Assembly (NCBI GenBank): GCA_021817185.1
Contig: JAKAVU010000024.1
Span: forward strand, 1 to 15,518
From: a bacterium
GTDB lineage: Bacteria > Chloroflexota > Dormibacteria > UBA8260 > Bog-877
Direction of reading: 5' to 3'
DNA length: 15,518 bases
The position numbers and the translations under genes are program-made. This document shows positions 1 to 7,498 of the stretch, piece after piece (the first letter of the stretch is position 1; every line of letters starts with the position of its first letter). The notes beneath the pieces are model-generated. The model was not told the origin of the DNA, did not search any database, and saw nothing but the letters and a program-made list of their open reading frames with translations.

Positions 1-53
1 CCCACCCCCCCACCCGCCGCAACTTATCGGGGACGGCGAGTGGGGGGACGAGC

Positions 54-830
54 TTACTTCGCCACCGCCTGGCGCAGCCTCTCCATCTGCTCCGGCTCGA
101 GATGGCGGCTTATGGGGACGTTGCCGCCAAAGCTGTTGGGATGGGGAACCACGACCAGGAGGCGCTTTTTGCCCGCCAACTCGACGGGACCCAGGAGGTG
201 GTCGGGTGCTTCCAGGTGGAGATAGGTCTGGAACGCGAAGCGGGCTATGGCCCCGACTGCGACCACCACCTGCGCGGGTGAGGCCGCCAGCACCCGCTCC
301 AGGTACCGGGAGGTGCAGGGCTCCAGTGCTGCCCATACCCCTTTCTCACTCCGGCTGCCACAGTGGACCACCTCGCTGAGGGCGTACCCCTGCCCGGGCA
401 CCACGGGCTGGGGCAGGATCTCCTTGGCGCACGTCTTAACCCAGCCCCAGTAGTGGACCCACTCCCCGCGCTTGCCCTGGCGGTCCACCAGGTGGGCCCC
501 GTCAGCGACGCCGGGCAACTGGCCCTGGTCAAATGCGCCGTCCGCCCAGTCCAGGAGAGCATCATCTCGCGAGTCGACGCTTAGGTCCTCGGGATCCGTG
601 ATGGGGTCGCCGCCGGCGGGGTTGGAGCTCACGAAGAGCAGCGGCGCCTCGGTCAGGTGGCCGACCCAAGGTTCGGGAATCCAGCGCACGCGGTGCGGCC
701 CTCCCGGACCGGCGGCAACCTCGTGACAGGGGAGTGCCTCTCCACCGTCTGCGACACACGCGGCCAGAACCGGGCAGCGCATTATCTCGACGGCCAGCTC
801 TCGGGGTGCCCCGCTCAGATGGCTGGGCAT
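54..830 (-). CDS. Uracil-DNA glycosylase superfamily protein, divergent
   Basis: A 258-residue protein resembling the UDG superfamily, whose members excise uracil or related lesions from DNA. An SSNPAGGDP segment near residues 68-76 sits where the first catalytic loop of UDGs lies, and VVPHPNSFGGN near residues 227-237 matches the C-terminal HPS-type DNA-contact loop. Cysteines near residues 19, 25, 157 and 172 resemble the spacing of the four iron-sulphur ligands of family 4/5 UDGs, but I cannot assign them with certainty. The start is the internal ATG at 830 because GAGGGA lies 5 nt upstream; the frame stays open to 932, but the extra 34 residues look non-coding. It lies 28 nt downstream of the uncharacterised gene ending at 859, on the same strand, so the two may be cotranscribed. 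The superfamily call is fairly sure; the substrate is unknown. Confidence 0.72.
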   Translation of the reverse strand: MPSHLSGAPRELAVEIMRCPVLAACVADGGEALPCHEVAAGPGGPHRVRWIPEPWVGHLTEAPLLFVSSNPAGGDPITDPEDLSVDSRDDALLDWADGAFDQGQLPGVADGAHLVDRQGKRGEWVHYWGWVKTCAKEILPQPVVPGQGYALSEVVHCGSRSEKGVWAALEPCTSRYLERVLAASPAQVVVAVGAIARFAFQTYLHLEAPDHLLGPVELAGKKRLLVVVPHPNSFGGNVPISRHLEPEQMERLRQAVAK

Positions 831-858
831 GCCGGTCCCTCGAGCTTTGAGGATCTGC

Positions 859-1269
859 TCACGAAAACCATGTCGCGACCTCCGAGGCAAGCCTACGCCT
901 GTTCCTGCGGTACTGGGCCAAGCGGCCCCCAAAGGCAGGGCTGGGGTGGGGGAATCCGAGCAGACAGCGGTCCTCCTCCAGGAGGTTCAGGTCGACGAGG
1001 AGTTCGACGGCGTCCTGGGCCGCCCTCCCCAGGGGGATGACCAGGGCATCACGCACCATCCCGAGCTGGGCTCCAAGACTGGCCACGACCAGAGATCGGA
1101 GCAGGGGGTGCCTGATGAGCGGCGGCCTATGGCCGGTGTAGTTCTGACCTCGGAAGAAGACCGGGTAGCTGATGGCAGAGACACAGGCGACGAGCCGATG
1201 CTCATCGGTGAAGAGCTGCTCAGTGGTGTCAAGGTCCAGCCCCCGGTCAAGACCGATGCCATCCAGCAT
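859..1269 (-). CDS. Hypothetical protein, possibly truncated at its 5' end by repeat A
   Basis: A frame of 136 residues from the ATG at 1269. I do not recognise the family. Codons end mostly in G or C throughout, which supports real coding. The middle is hydrophobic and helical in appearance (for example RDALVIPLG and AVELLVDLNLLEED near residues 83-112), and the C-terminus is arginine-rich (QYRRNRRR). The ATG lies exactly at the left boundary of repeat A; the frame continues 112 codons upstream through repeat sequence that looks non-coding. A GTG at 1296 is an alternative start, but it too is inside the repeat. The gene may therefore have lost its original 5' end and promoter when the repeat arrived. 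It precedes the UDG-like gene on the same strand. Confidence 0.4.
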   Translation of the reverse strand: MLDGIGLDRGLDLDTTEQLFTDEHRLVACVSAISYPVFFRGQNYTGHRPPLIRHPLLRSLVVASLGAQLGMVRDALVIPLGRAAQDAVELLVDLNLLEEDRCLLGFPHPSPAFGGRLAQYRRNRRRLASEVATWFS

Positions 1270-1677
1270 GGAGGGTGGCAGGGACCGTTCCTCCACGCTC
1301 AGCGGAACCAAGTCCTGCGTTGCGGGTCGCCCCGAACGGTCGTGACCCACGTGGTCGCCCCGAGGTTCCCGCTGGGCCGGTTGGGTCCTCTGCCGCGGGT
1401 GCGGCTGCCCTCTGGCCTTGTGGGGTCGGAGTTCGCTCGTGGTCGAGGAGGGCTGCCGACCCCGCCGGCCCCTGCTTATTGGGGTTGGCGGGTGTGTGAT
1501 GGTTCCGGCGGCTCGCTCACGAGGTGGGAGCGGCCAGGGCCGGTTGGCTGCCACCGAGCGCCCCCGCCCGGCCACCTCCGCCCGCCCCGGGAGATCGGCC
1601 GGCACATCTGCCTCCAGCTGCTCGTGCGGGGCGCCCTAGGCCCCGGCCCACTGCCGCCGGCGTTGAGGGCGGGTAGC

Positions 1678-1758
1678 GGAGGGCGGCGGTGTCCAACACG
1701 CTCCCGGAATGGTCACCGCCCCCCACGGATCCCCCCTCCCCAGGGACCGCCGCCCTCC
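1678..1758. other. Conserved long-stem hairpin in repeat A
   Basis: GGAGGGCGGCGGT at 1678-1690 is the exact reverse complement of ACCGCCGCCCTCC at 1746-1758, a perfect 13-bp stem enclosing 55 bases. The equivalent element in repeat B has a perfect 14-bp stem. The loop sequences differ between the copies while the arms are unchanged. The position is about 250 bases past the end of the SnoaL reading frame on the minus strand, so it could act in RNA downstream of that frame or as a DNA cruciform. No T-run follows on either strand, so an intrinsic terminator is unlikely. Confidence 0.55.
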
Positions 1759-2011
1759 CAATCCCCGGAGCCCGCCAAGGAAAGGGCGAAAGTGCTGCCA
1801 GGGGATGGGCCGGCCACTGTCGGCCGCTCTCACCCGCCGGACCACCTGCGGGAGCACTCGAATTAGAGGGAGGGTGCCTTAGCCGTCGCCCACAGCTCGC
1901 CCGCCAGCAAGGAGAGATTCGGCCCCGGTCGTGGCCGAGCCCCGGGGCCCTTTGGCACGCTCCTTGGCATGGGAACTAAGGTCGGCGTCACTTTCCGACC
2001 TCGTTCCCCGG

Positions 2012-2386
2012 TCAGGCAGGGAGCGCCAGCGGCAGGCGGAAGCGGGGCAACCAGCTGCTCTCGAAGCCGGTGACTGCGGAGACCTGTCCCCCACTGAGCT
2101 CGAGCACTAGGAGGCTGACGGCTGGCCGGGCGCCGCCGTGAAGGTAGGCACCAAACGCCAGCTGACCATTGGCTCGCATGGTGGGGACCAGTTCATACGC
2201 CCATCGGCCGCCAGCAAAGATGGCGGCGAAGAAGCTGGCGGCAGCCTCGCGGCCCTGGTACTGGAGGGGGACTGGGGGCATGGGTACCAGGACGTCGGTG
2301 GTGAGGAGGGAGATGAGGCCCTCGGCATCGCCGGCCTGATACGCGCTGACGAACCGGGCCGCCAGCGCCTGTTCGGCGGGCGAGCC
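2012..2386 (-). pseudogene. Detached SnoaL-like domain of a SigG-type sigma factor
   Basis: About 125 residues from PAEQALAARFVSAYQAGD to the C-terminal LPLALPA match residues 209-333 of the complete sigma factor at 11252-12253, with 9 amino-acid differences. SnoaL-like domains at the C-terminus of ECF sigma factors modulate sigma activity; here the sigma-2 and sigma-4 regions are absent. The frame has no internal stop and runs to the same TGA as the complete gene, but I find no ATG, GTG or TTG in frame between the upstream vapC stop (2442) and the start of the homology, and no ribosome-binding site placed for it. It is best read as a remnant, although about half of the 24 nucleotide changes are silent, more than expected for an unconstrained fragment. 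Confidence 0.7.
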
Positions 2387-2441
2387 GGGAAGCCGCCCTG
2401 GGTGGGGCAGCTCCCGCTCCCTCCCACCCTCGCGCGCTGGC

Positions 2442-2855
2442 TTACATGGCCCTGGCGACGAGCACGCCAACCCTCTGGTAGGTGCCCAGGGCGCGAGCGT
2501 CGCGGGTGGCCAGAGGAACCCCGTTGTCGGCCGCAGCCAGGGCGACCAGCGCATCGTAGACGGCGCCTCCTGCGATCCCAAGCTGGCTCAGCAGCTGTGG
2601 CAGCCGGCGGGCTGTCTCATCGCCCATGAGAAGCGGGGGGGCGAACCGCTCGGCCAGCAGCCCAGCCGCGTCGCTGGGATTCAGCCGCAGGTCACCGGGC
2701 AGGCGGGTCAGCACCGCGTAGGTCTCCGCCAGCGCATGTCCGGCCAGAGCAACCGCCCTTTTGTCCCACCAGCGCACCACCTCCAGGTGGGCGGCATGGG
2801 TCCTCACCAGCAGCGGCACCGCCACGCTGGTGTCGATTGCCAGGGCAGAGGTCAC
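2442..2855 (-). CDS. vapC: VapC-type PIN-domain ribonuclease toxin
   Basis: A 137-residue PIN-domain protein, the usual size for VapC toxins, which cleave RNA (often tRNA) and are held inactive by their antitoxin. The acidic metal-binding residues are all in place: D8 in [13 protein letters not shown]44 in [10 protein letters not shown]101 in [10 protein letters not shown] and D119 in LATRDARAL. Translation starts at a GTG whose GTGA overlaps the stop of the upstream antitoxin gene by 4 nt, typical of coupled toxin-antitoxin pairs. The C-terminus looks complete. The detached SnoaL fragment follows about 55 nt downstream. The partner is the AbrB-type antitoxin encoded just upstream. Confidence 0.9.
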   Translation of the reverse strand: MTSALAIDTSVAVPLLVRTHAAHLEVVRWWDKRAVALAGHALAETYAVLTRLPGDLRLNPSDAAGLLAERFAPPLLMGDETARRLPQLLSQLGIAGGAVYDALVALAAADNGVPLATRDARALGTYQRVGVLVARAM

Positions 2856-3088
2856 CGCCGTCCTTGGTCTATCAGCCCGAAAACGGTCTCGTCGTCAATC
2901 TTGGTCTTCCCGGTCACGACCCTGACCCCAGCGTCGTCGACCAGCCGGGCGGAGCGTGAGACAGGCACCAGCGTCAGCCCCTCCCCGTACCGGGAGATGT
3001 CCACCTTGGACCCTGGTCTCAGTCCCAGGCTGTCGCGCAGCGGCTTGGGGACGACGACCCGGCCGACGGCATCGATGGTGGCCTTCAT
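2852..3088 (-). CDS. vapB: AbrB/MazE/SpoVT-type antitoxin
   Basis: A 78-residue antitoxin. The N-terminus, [18 protein letters not shown] followed by [11 protein letters not shown], is a swapped-hairpin AbrB DNA-binding fold, which binds the operon's own operator. The remaining residues, rich in acidic and small amino acids ([11 protein letters not shown] and [14 protein letters not shown]), would cover the PIN toxin. The frame stays open to 3256, but the ATG at 3088 begins the domain exactly and lies 6 nt after a TATCCT hexamer, so the message is probably leaderless. The stop overlaps the toxin start by 4 nt. The VapB name rests on the PIN partner; the fold class is well supported. Confidence 0.88.
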   Translation of the reverse strand: MKATIDAVGRVVVPKPLRDSLGLRPGSKVDISRYGEGLTLVPVSRSARLVDDAGVRVVTGKTKIDDETVFGLIDQGRR

Positions 3089-3094
3089 GGGAAA

Positions 3095-3100
3095 AGGATA
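3095..3100 (-). promoter_or_regulatory. Probable -10 element for a leaderless vapBC transcript
   Basis: On the minus strand TATCCT (TANNNT type) stands 6 nt before the ATG at 3088, and no purine-rich ribosome-binding site lies between them. This spacing places transcription start at or next to the ATG, as in leaderless actinobacterial genes. No good -35 hexamer is visible at 16-18 nt upstream. A short palindrome, GGTATACC, lies at 3214-3221 but is too far away and too short to call an operator. Confidence 0.45.
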
Positions 3101-3337
3101 CCAGCCAGCTCCCAGTTGCGGCCCCAAAGCGGGCTCCCGGCCGGGCCACCACGGTGCTCCTTCGTCCGGCTCCTGTGGCGGGCTGCTCCGCTCCCGAGCT
3201 GAGTGGTGGTAGAGGTATACCCTGCGCTGGTGCTGCGCAGACGGGGTCTCCCCCACCGAAGCTACAAGGCGCGAGTGAACAGGAACCGTCTCAAGGAGTT
3301 CCTAACTGCCCTTTGATTCAAGGCGCCCTGGCTGATT

Positions 3338-3700
3338 GTGACCGGGGACCAGTGGACGCTGCTCAGCAGCGACGACAACTGTGCCGGTGCCCTGACCGCG
3401 AGCCTGGTGGCCAGGTCATCGGCGTTGGGCCCGTGCGATCCGATTCCGCCGGACCAGATGGTCCACGCCCGGCGGGAAGGGTGGATTGCGGTGCCCCGAG
3501 CCGACGGTCTTTCCCAGCTCGGCGCGGTTCCGGACTGAGGCGGCTCGGCCGTCAGTCTCAAGGAAGCCAGTCGCGGGGCAATCTCACTCCAGCTCCGTCA
3601 GCAGCTGCTCCAGGCCCGGACCAACACCCGGGCAGTCAGGCTCAGCGGCGTCCAGCAAGTCCCCATCCAGGCTGGTCAGCTGGCCGCCTTGAAGAGTTGA
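3338..3700 (+). pseudogene. Unrecognised coding-like frame interrupted by one TGA
   Basis: From a GTG at 3338 a frame of 66 codons runs to a TGA at 3536-3538, then continues in the same frame for 53 more codons to TGA at 3698-3700. Both halves have the strong G/C third-position bias of real genes here. The first half includes DQMVHARREGWIAVP, the second LQLRQQLLQARTNTRAVRL. I do not recognise a family. There is no convincing ribosome-binding site at the GTG, and the frame is open back to a TGA at about 3312. The most economical reading is a decayed gene with one nonsense mutation; two separate small genes are an alternative. The last 25 bases overlap the convergent HNH gene. Confidence 0.35.
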
Positions 3701-4593
3701 TAGCGCTCGCGCAGGAACTCGGCCCGGGGCCGGTCTGCCTCGGCCCGCGGCACCACCATAAGCAACCTGCCGTGGAGGTCCTGCAACCCGTGTCGCAGCA
3801 TGGGCCCGTCGATCTCATCAAGGACATCGTGCCGAATCTCGAGGACGGAGTCCGGGCGGATCCCCACGATGTTGCGATCGAAGGCGGCGTGATGGAGCTT
3901 GCACAGGGCAAGCCCGTTGGCTGTGATCGGCTCACCTGAGGGGTGACCGTCAGGCAGGATGTGGGCGGCATCCAAGAGGTCCGCATGGTGGAGACGACAC
4001 ATCGCACATGACTCTCGATAGGCACGAAGGACTCGATGGCGGAAGGCGACCTGATGAAGCCGCTGGCGGGCCAGGCGAGTCACGTACGCCCGCCGCGCCA
4101 CATCGGGTAATTCGTAGGCAGGGTCAACATCGCTGGCCAAGGGGTCATCCACCGCCACGGTGAACGTAAGTCTTAGAGGGTCATCCCCAACAATGAAGAC
4201 CGGCCATTCGGGGAGGTACTGCCCAGGTTCGACGCCGTGGAAGTAGATGAGCGGCAGCTGGAGCCGCATAATCTCGCGGAGGCCGCGATTGTCGCGATGG
4301 TCGGGGTCAGATCCCCGGTATCTGTATTGCAGCAGACCGTCTCCGCCGAGTTCGTCCTGATATGGCCTGGCCTTGCCGGCAACCATAGGTACGGAGGTGA
4401 TACTCAGTGGGAGTTCGAGCACTGCCGGCTTGAAGATCCCCTGGGGGCCCATCAGCGGGACGCGGCGGCCCTCATAAGAGAAGCCCGCACTGAGCTCGGT
4501 CGAGGGCAGAACCTCGCCGTAGCGGAGCGTGAGCCGCCCAAGAAACTCGAAGGCAGCTGCGCGGATCCGGCTATCGGTCGAATCTCCAGCCAT
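3676..4593 (-). CDS. HNH endonuclease, predicted restriction type
   Basis: A 305-residue protein with a C-terminal HNH nuclease: CAMC (C196, C199), DAAHIL (H211), ANGLALCKLHHAAFD (N226, C231, H234/H235, D239). This is the layout of COG3440 predicted restriction endonucleases with a zinc-ribbon HNH_2 domain. The N-terminal 150 residues, with GIFKP at 52-56, YRYRGSDPDHRDNRGLR at 90-106 and LIYFHGVEPGQYLPEWPVFIV at about 115-135, resemble the substrate-reading part of such proteins, which in ScoMcrA-like type IV enzymes senses modified DNA. That role is inferred, not shown. The ATG at 4593 has little ribosome-binding sequence ahead. No methyltransferase gene is adjacent, which suits a modification-dependent enzyme. 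The 291 bases between this start and the SHMT-like stop show nothing convincing. Confidence 0.8.
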   Translation of the reverse strand: MAGDSTDSRIRAAAFEFLGRLTLRYGEVLPSTELSAGFSYEGRRVPLMGPQGIFKPAVLELPLSITSVPMVAGKARPYQDELGGDGLLQYRYRGSDPDHRDNRGLREIMRLQLPLIYFHGVEPGQYLPEWPVFIVGDDPLRLTFTVAVDDPLASDVDPAYELPDVARRAYVTRLARQRLHQVAFRHRVLRAYRESCAMCRLHHADLLDAAHILPDGHPSGEPITANGLALCKLHHAAFDRNIVGIRPDSVLEIRHDVLDEIDGPMLRHGLQDLHGRLLMVVPRAEADRPRAEFLRERYQLFKAAS

Positions 4594-4884
4594 GGTGGAG
4601 ATTCTGCACCTGCGTCAATCACCAGTGCCAGGCTGGACCCAGCTGCGGATGGACGATCTCTCCGGTCTCTGGCCTCGCCGGGATTTACCGGGACGGCTCG
4701 GCGACACAGCAATAGCCGACGCGCCAACGCTCAGCGCGCCAGCATCGCTCCCAGGCCACCTATCTGGCAGCCGCCACGCCGAGCCATCCCCGCGGATCGC
4801 GGAGGACGTGAAGATCCCCGGGCTGGACCCGAAGCGACCGGGGATCCGCTTTGCCGCTCGAGTCGCAAGGCAGTCAATTGGCCG

Positions 4885-6237
4885 TCAGTCGAAACAGTAC
4901 TGCAGGCGCGGAAACGCGGCACGCAGCGCCCGCGCCCGATCCGCCAGCCCCTCCGGGGCCCGCCGCTCCACCAGGACCGCAGCGATGACATCGGCAATCT
5001 CCATCATCTCGGCACGACCCATCCCGTAGCGGGTTACCTCGGTGGTTCCAATACGCAGCCCCGAGGGACGTTCCCAGTTCTCGCGGCGATCCCAGGGAAG
5101 CAGGTTCTTGTTGGTGATCACGTTGGCCCGGGCCAGAAGTTGAGCGGACTCCAGCCCGCCGCCCAGGGTAGAGACGTCGGCGATCACCTGGTGCGTGTCG
5201 GTGTAGCCTCGGTGTCCGCCGAGAACGGGCACTCCGCACGCCTCCAGCGCCGCCGCCAAGGCCCTCGCGTTAGCCACGATCTCTGCCATCAGCGGCCGGC
5301 CGAAGGCCAGCAGCTCGCAGGCCGCCGCAGCCAGCGCCGCCACTCGATTCACCTGGTGGGTCGCCGCCAGGGTCGGAAACACCGCCTCGGCCAGGGGCCC
5401 GGTCAACCGGTCATCGTTCCACACCATGACCCCGCTCTGCGGCCCGCAGAAGGTCTTCCCCCCCGACCCCGTCACCACCGCCGCTCCCTCCTTGAGAGGG
5501 TCCTGGAACTGGCCGCCGGCGATCAGCCCCAACTGGTGCGCGCCGTCGAAAAACACCCTCCCACCCCACTCACCCACCACTGTCGCCATCTCAGAGACCG
5601 GATATGGGAAGAGCGTCATCGAAGCGCCCAGCGCGACCAAGACCGGGCGTTCGCGACGGGCGACCTCGGCGAAGGACTCCAGATCGACCGACAGATCCTC
5701 GGGGTCGACTGGGATGTCGACTATGCGCAGCCCGCGCACCCCAGCCGGGCCATCCGACCGGTTGCTGGAGTGGCCGCCAACCGGCTGGGCCAGGCTCATG
5801 ATCGTCTCGCCAGGCCGGGCCAGGGCCGTATAGACCGCCAGGTTGCCGATCATGGATGCGCAGAGGCGGTGCTCGGCGTAGTCGCAGTCGAACAGTCGCT
5901 TCAGCAATTCCATGCAAAGCGACTCCACCTCGTCGATGTGGCGAGTCCCGGCGAACCAGCGGTTGACCGGGCCGATATGCCCCTCAGCAGCCCGGGTGCC
6001 AATCTCCGAGCCGAGCAGCGCTCTCACCGTAGAGCTCGTCGGTGCCTCGGGAGCCAGCAGGTTCAGGCACTGCTCCCCCCTCCAGAGCTCGTTGCGCCGG
6101 ACAGCGGCGACCACCTCCGCCTGCATGGCGGCGGGGTTGGAGCACCTCTCGATCACGGACCGCGCCGCTCGCAGGACCTCCCGATCATGCACCTCCACCC
6201 GTCCCTCATAATCGCTGCGGTCGCCTGTCTCAGTCAC
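4885..6237 (-). CDS. Serine hydroxymethyltransferase-like PLP enzyme, divergent
   Basis: A 450-residue fold-type I PLP enzyme aligned along its whole length with SHMT (GlyA), which moves a hydroxymethyl group between serine and tetrahydrofolate. Matches in order: NLLAPEAPTSSTVR (59-72), RWFAGTRHIDEVE (93-105), GNLAVYTALARPG (131-143), GGHSSN (154-159), FFDGAHQLGLIAGG (229-242, with D231 and H234), the lysine segment TGSGGKTFCGPQSGV (256-270, K261), and SGLRIGTTEVTRYGM (392-406, with a substrate-carboxylate Arg). The canonical THK before the lysine is GGK here, and other signature residues differ, so it may be a paralogue such as a transaldolase or alpha-substituted serine enzyme rather than housekeeping GlyA. 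The GTG at 6237 was chosen because GGAGGT lies 5 nt upstream; the frame is open to 6291. A short upstream ORF overlaps its start. Confidence 0.8.
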   Translation of the reverse strand: MTETGDRSDYEGRVEVHDREVLRAARSVIERCSNPAAMQAEVVAAVRRNELWRGEQCLNLLAPEAPTSSTVRALLGSEIGTRAAEGHIGPVNRWFAGTRHIDEVESLCMELLKRLFDCDYAEHRLCASMIGNLAVYTALARPGETIMSLAQPVGGHSSNRSDGPAGVRGLRIVDIPVDPEDLSVDLESFAEVARRERPVLVALGASMTLFPYPVSEMATVVGEWGGRVFFDGAHQLGLIAGGQFQDPLKEGAAVVTGSGGKTFCGPQSGVMVWNDDRLTGPLAEAVFPTLAATHQVNRVAALAAAACELLAFGRPLMAEIVANARALAAALEACGVPVLGGHRGYTDTHQVIADVSTLGGGLESAQLLARANVITNKNLLPWDRRENWERPSGLRIGTTEVTRYGMGRAEMMEIADVIAAVLVERRAPEGLADRARALRAAFPRLQYCFD

Positions 6238-6358
6238 GCTGCACCTCCACGAGCCCAGGAAACACCACCTCTCTCCGCCCGGTCCGGCCAACCAACACCG
6301 AATGGCTCACCGTGCCACCGCGTCCGGCGGCGCCAGCCGTCTTCGGGCCGAGGACCAT
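6230..6358 (-). CDS. Short ORF translationally coupled to the SHMT-like gene
   Basis: A 42-residue frame from the ATG at 6358 to TGA at 6230-6232, overlapping the GTG start of the SHMT-like gene by 8 nt. Codons have strong G/C third-position bias, and AGGGG lies about 7 nt before the ATG. The frame is open a further 23 codons upstream with the same bias (CDWRAGESAPTSWTHEIRGG) but has no start codon there and ends at a TGA. It may therefore be the 3' end of a larger gene whose front has been lost or frameshifted, or a genuine leader ORF. The C-terminal half, VSHSVLVGRTGRREVVFPG, is beta-rich in appearance. I do not recognise a family. Confidence 0.42.
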   Translation of the reverse strand: MVLGPKTAGAAGRGGTVSHSVLVGRTGRREVVFPGLVEVQRD

Positions 6359-7498
6359 TGTGCCGCCCCTGATCTCATGGGTCCAGGAAGTCGGTGCCGA
6401 CTCACCAGCGCGCCAATCACATCTGGATCAGGCGCATGGGCGCGCCGACACCATCCCCTGCCCGCGTCCGAGATCCTGAGGCAGATCAGAGCCAGCCACC
6501 GCAAGCAGGCGTGCCCAGCCTTGGAAGTGACACCCCTTCACCGCCCTGGAGCGGCCCGCTCGCCATCCCCAGGGGAACCTCCGCCAGTCCCGGCAGAGGG
6601 TGCTGGGTGCGCGCTGGGCGGCAGTTCGCGGCCCGGTGCCGAACTCTTCGCATGGACTTGACCGGCGCCAGCCGCAAGTAGTCGGGGACAGGCGCCGAAG
6701 ATGCTCCTGACGCTGCCCATTTGCCGCCATCGCGCGTGCGGGGCTGCTGGCCATCCCCGCATTCCAGCGAGATCGCCCTCCAGATCACCGGCGCCGTGCC
6801 GGCGACAAGGGCACCACGGGCAAGAGAGCATGGGCCGACTGCGGGCCCCTCACCCACCGGAGCAGAGGCAGCCACGCTCGAAGTCGAACGGCGTAGCGGC
6901 TGCACTCCTCCACAGTTCGCCAGCCTGCGCGCTGAACTCAGGGTCGATCACGTGGCCCACCACCCTGGTCATCACCAACTGGTTGGCGTAGGCCGCCGGC
7001 AGAGGTACATTTGGGCTATGGGAACCGAGATAGCAACCGATCCAGCAGGCGAATCAGGATCAGCAACGGCGCCGACCATGGCCGCGGTCGATGCCCCGCC
7101 CATGCTTCCTGCGGGGCTGCCGCACCCGGTCGGTCCCCGGCTCATGGTCGAAAAGGGGCCCTTCTCGACCAAGACGGTGGCGGTTTACCCAGGCGGCACG
7201 CAAGCCCATGAGGCCGGCCCCAGCGACTGAGCGCTGAGCCGGGCGGCCAGGCCAGCCTTGGTCGAGGCCAGGCAAGCGATCGGTTCCAGACCCGCCACCG
7301 CCCCAACTTTCTTGGTGGCGCTGGTGGGATAGAAGTCGGGAGCCGGCCGGCACCACGACCAGCCTCAGCACCTACGAGTCCCGATTCCGCTCGGCCCTGC
7401 CCTCATACGCCAGCTATCTTGAAAACCCGGCCTCGTACGAACCCCGGGGACGCAGGAATACCTCACGCGGGGATCGGACACGGCCAAAGGGCAACGGG
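6359..7498. other. Gene-poor stretch with weak ORF remnants
   Basis: About 1.1 kb without a gene I can support. Open frames exist on both strands, but their codon use is mixed and their translations are rich in Arg, Pro and Gly, as expected from reading GC-rich sequence in arbitrary frames. Two weak candidates: a 40-codon minus-strand frame at 6850-6972 with good codon bias, open further upstream without a start, and a 70-codon plus-strand frame at 7018-7230 whose ATG follows TACATT by 6 nt but whose first codons are unlike its neighbours. The stretch probably contains decayed genes upstream of both flanking transcription units. Confidence 0.4.

Larger units (their letters stand above)
1266..2386. 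repeat. Repeat A: long direct repeat, partner of 10706-11626
   Basis: Direct repeat of 10706-11626. Identity starts at GCATGGAGGGTGGCAGGG and ends at GGCGGGCGAGCC in both copies. In the final 376 bases I count 24 substitutions (about 94% identity). Copy A carries two extra stretches relative to B, about 30 bases near 1332-1362 and about 170 bases near 1497-1670. The right third encodes a SnoaL domain on the minus strand; the left two thirds (1270-2011) contain no convincing gene. No terminal inverted repeats, target duplications or transposase are visible, so this is a segmental duplication rather than a recognisable insertion sequence. It is flanked on the right by vapBC and on the left by the 136-residue gene. 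Confidence 0.9.

Noticed and set aside
829..1866. 345-codon open frame on the plus strand
   Set aside because: It is antisense to the 136-residue gene and runs across the non-coding part of repeat A with low-complexity translation.
4237..6372. 711-codon open frame on the plus strand
   Set aside because: It is antisense to the HNH and SHMT-like genes, which have recognisable families, and its translation is Arg/Pro/His-rich with no family features; long antisense frames are common in GC-rich DNA.
6850..6972. 40-codon minus-strand ORF with good codon bias
   Set aside because: Too short, no ribosome-binding site, and open upstream without a start; possibly a remnant, not enough to annotate as a gene.
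7018..7230. 70-codon plus-strand ORF with TACATT 6 nt before its ATG
   Set aside because: The leaderless-like geometry is attractive, but codon bias in the first part is unlike that of neighbouring genes and no family or partner is visible.
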